The notes beneath the pieces were generated by a model, which was given only the letters and a program-made list of their open reading frames with translations, ran no database searches and had not been told where the DNA came from. From Hadesarchaea archaeon (GTDB lineage: Archaea > Hadarchaeota > Hadarchaeia > Hadarchaeales > Hadarchaeaceae): a stretch of 6,387 nucleotides of DNA. Location: NCBI GenBank assembly GCA_023129675.1, contig JAGMBM010000040.1, forward strand, positions 1-6,387, written 5' to 3'. This document shows positions 6,054-6,387 of the stretch, in pieces. A program made the translations under genes and the position numbers. The stretch's first letter is position 1. The number at the start of each line of letters is the position of its first letter.

Positions 6054-6387
6054 ATGAGGACCGAGGGTTTAAAACGTGGCTTGGTCCCCATCTCACTAGC
6101 TTTTGCTTTAGTGTTCTCGATTATTTTCTTGGCGACGCCGGTTCTCGCGGAGGCGGTTATTTCTGAACCAGGCGGCACGACGGAGAATGTCGACCCTGGC
6201 CAAGAGTTCGTCCTCCCGTTCAGGCTGCAATGGGACGAGCCCGATGCAGGATTCTTTGCTATCACCCTTAAGTGGTTCTCTCCAGAGAACAACCCGGCGG
6301 AGAACTTCACGATCGTTGGCGTTTCAGCCTACTTCGATAACACCCAGTCGATAAGTGCGGCAGTGACCAGTGAAACTGAGACCCCTC
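6054..6387 (+). CDS. Secreted/surface protein, N-terminal part only (runs off the window)
   Basis: 111 codons are visible before the window ends. Residues 1-32 form a clear Sec signal peptide: MRTE, basic Lys7/Arg8, a hydrophobic core, and likely cleavage after V-L-A32. The mature part begins EAVISEPGGTTENVDPGQEF and continues as a beta-rich, acidic sequence with a sequon at N84. The stretch P-G-Q-E-F-V-L-P-F-R (48-57) resembles the first strands of an immunoglobulin-like or cohesin-like beta-sandwich, but this is weak. No family is recognised with confidence. Codons 2-4 (AGG ACC GAG) and the upstream promoter are shared with the gene at 2230, whereas the rest of the signal peptide differs. 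It is probably another extracellular protein under the same control. Confidence 0.85.
   Translation, partial: MRTEGLKRGLVPISLAFALVFSIIFLATPVLAEAVISEPGGTTENVDPGQEFVLPFRLQWDEPDAGFFAITLKWFSPENNPAENFTIVGVSAYFDNTQSISAAVTSETETP

Noticed and set aside
6050..6166. Alternative ATG at 6050 in another frame
   Set aside because: It is only 2 nt from the ribosome binding site and the frame ends after about 38 codons without a signal peptide, whereas the 6054 frame is open to the window end.
5975..6310. Open frame of 111 codons on the minus strand
   Set aside because: It runs opposite to the second secreted-protein gene and across its promoter. The plus-strand reading has a ribosome binding site, a signal peptide and a conserved promoter, so the minus-strand frame is not credible.

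Overview
The window looks like part of an archaeal chromosome. The evidence is the AT-rich TATA-type promoters (TTATAAA, TTATAGA) about 60-66 bp before start codons, strong GGAGG ribosome binding sites, many AGG/AGA arginine and ATA isoleucine codons, and a large Sec-secreted protein built from beta-sandwich modules typical of archaeal cell surfaces. The lineage cannot be fixed from this sequence alone; an uncultivated archaeon is a reasonable guess.

Layout. Positions 1-50 hold the last codons of a DppC/OppC-type permease. Two ATPase genes follow: dppD/oppD-like (65-1045) and dppF/oppF-like (1042-2028, ATGA overlap). Together these are the 3' end of an oligopeptide/dipeptide-type ABC importer operon, so the permease B gene and binding protein, if linked, lie to the left. 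A 201-bp gap holds the end of that operon and the promoter of the next gene. Positions 2230-5580 encode a 1116-residue secreted protein: signal peptide, a Rossmann/glutamine-amidotransferase-like N-terminal region, alternating NEW3/CARDB-like and DNRLRE-like modules (A-B-A-B-A), and a C-terminal domain ending in two copies of a short helix-plus-WP repeat. A 473-bp gap then holds a perfect 10-bp hairpin, a stretch with no recognisable gene, and a second promoter. The window ends inside a second secreted-protein gene (6054 onward).

The main non-textbook signal is that the two secreted-protein genes share their 5' architecture. A conserved block of about 62 bp contains the palindrome CGATTT-N6-AAATCG directly upstream of the TATA box. 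They also share the ribosome binding site at the same 6-nt spacing and identical codons 2-4 (Arg-Thr-Glu), although the following signal peptides differ. This suggests a small regulon of co-controlled surface proteins. The second notable signal is the tandem C-terminal repeat of the 1116-residue protein, which lacks any transmembrane anchor. I see no CRISPR array, tRNA, rRNA or insertion sequence.
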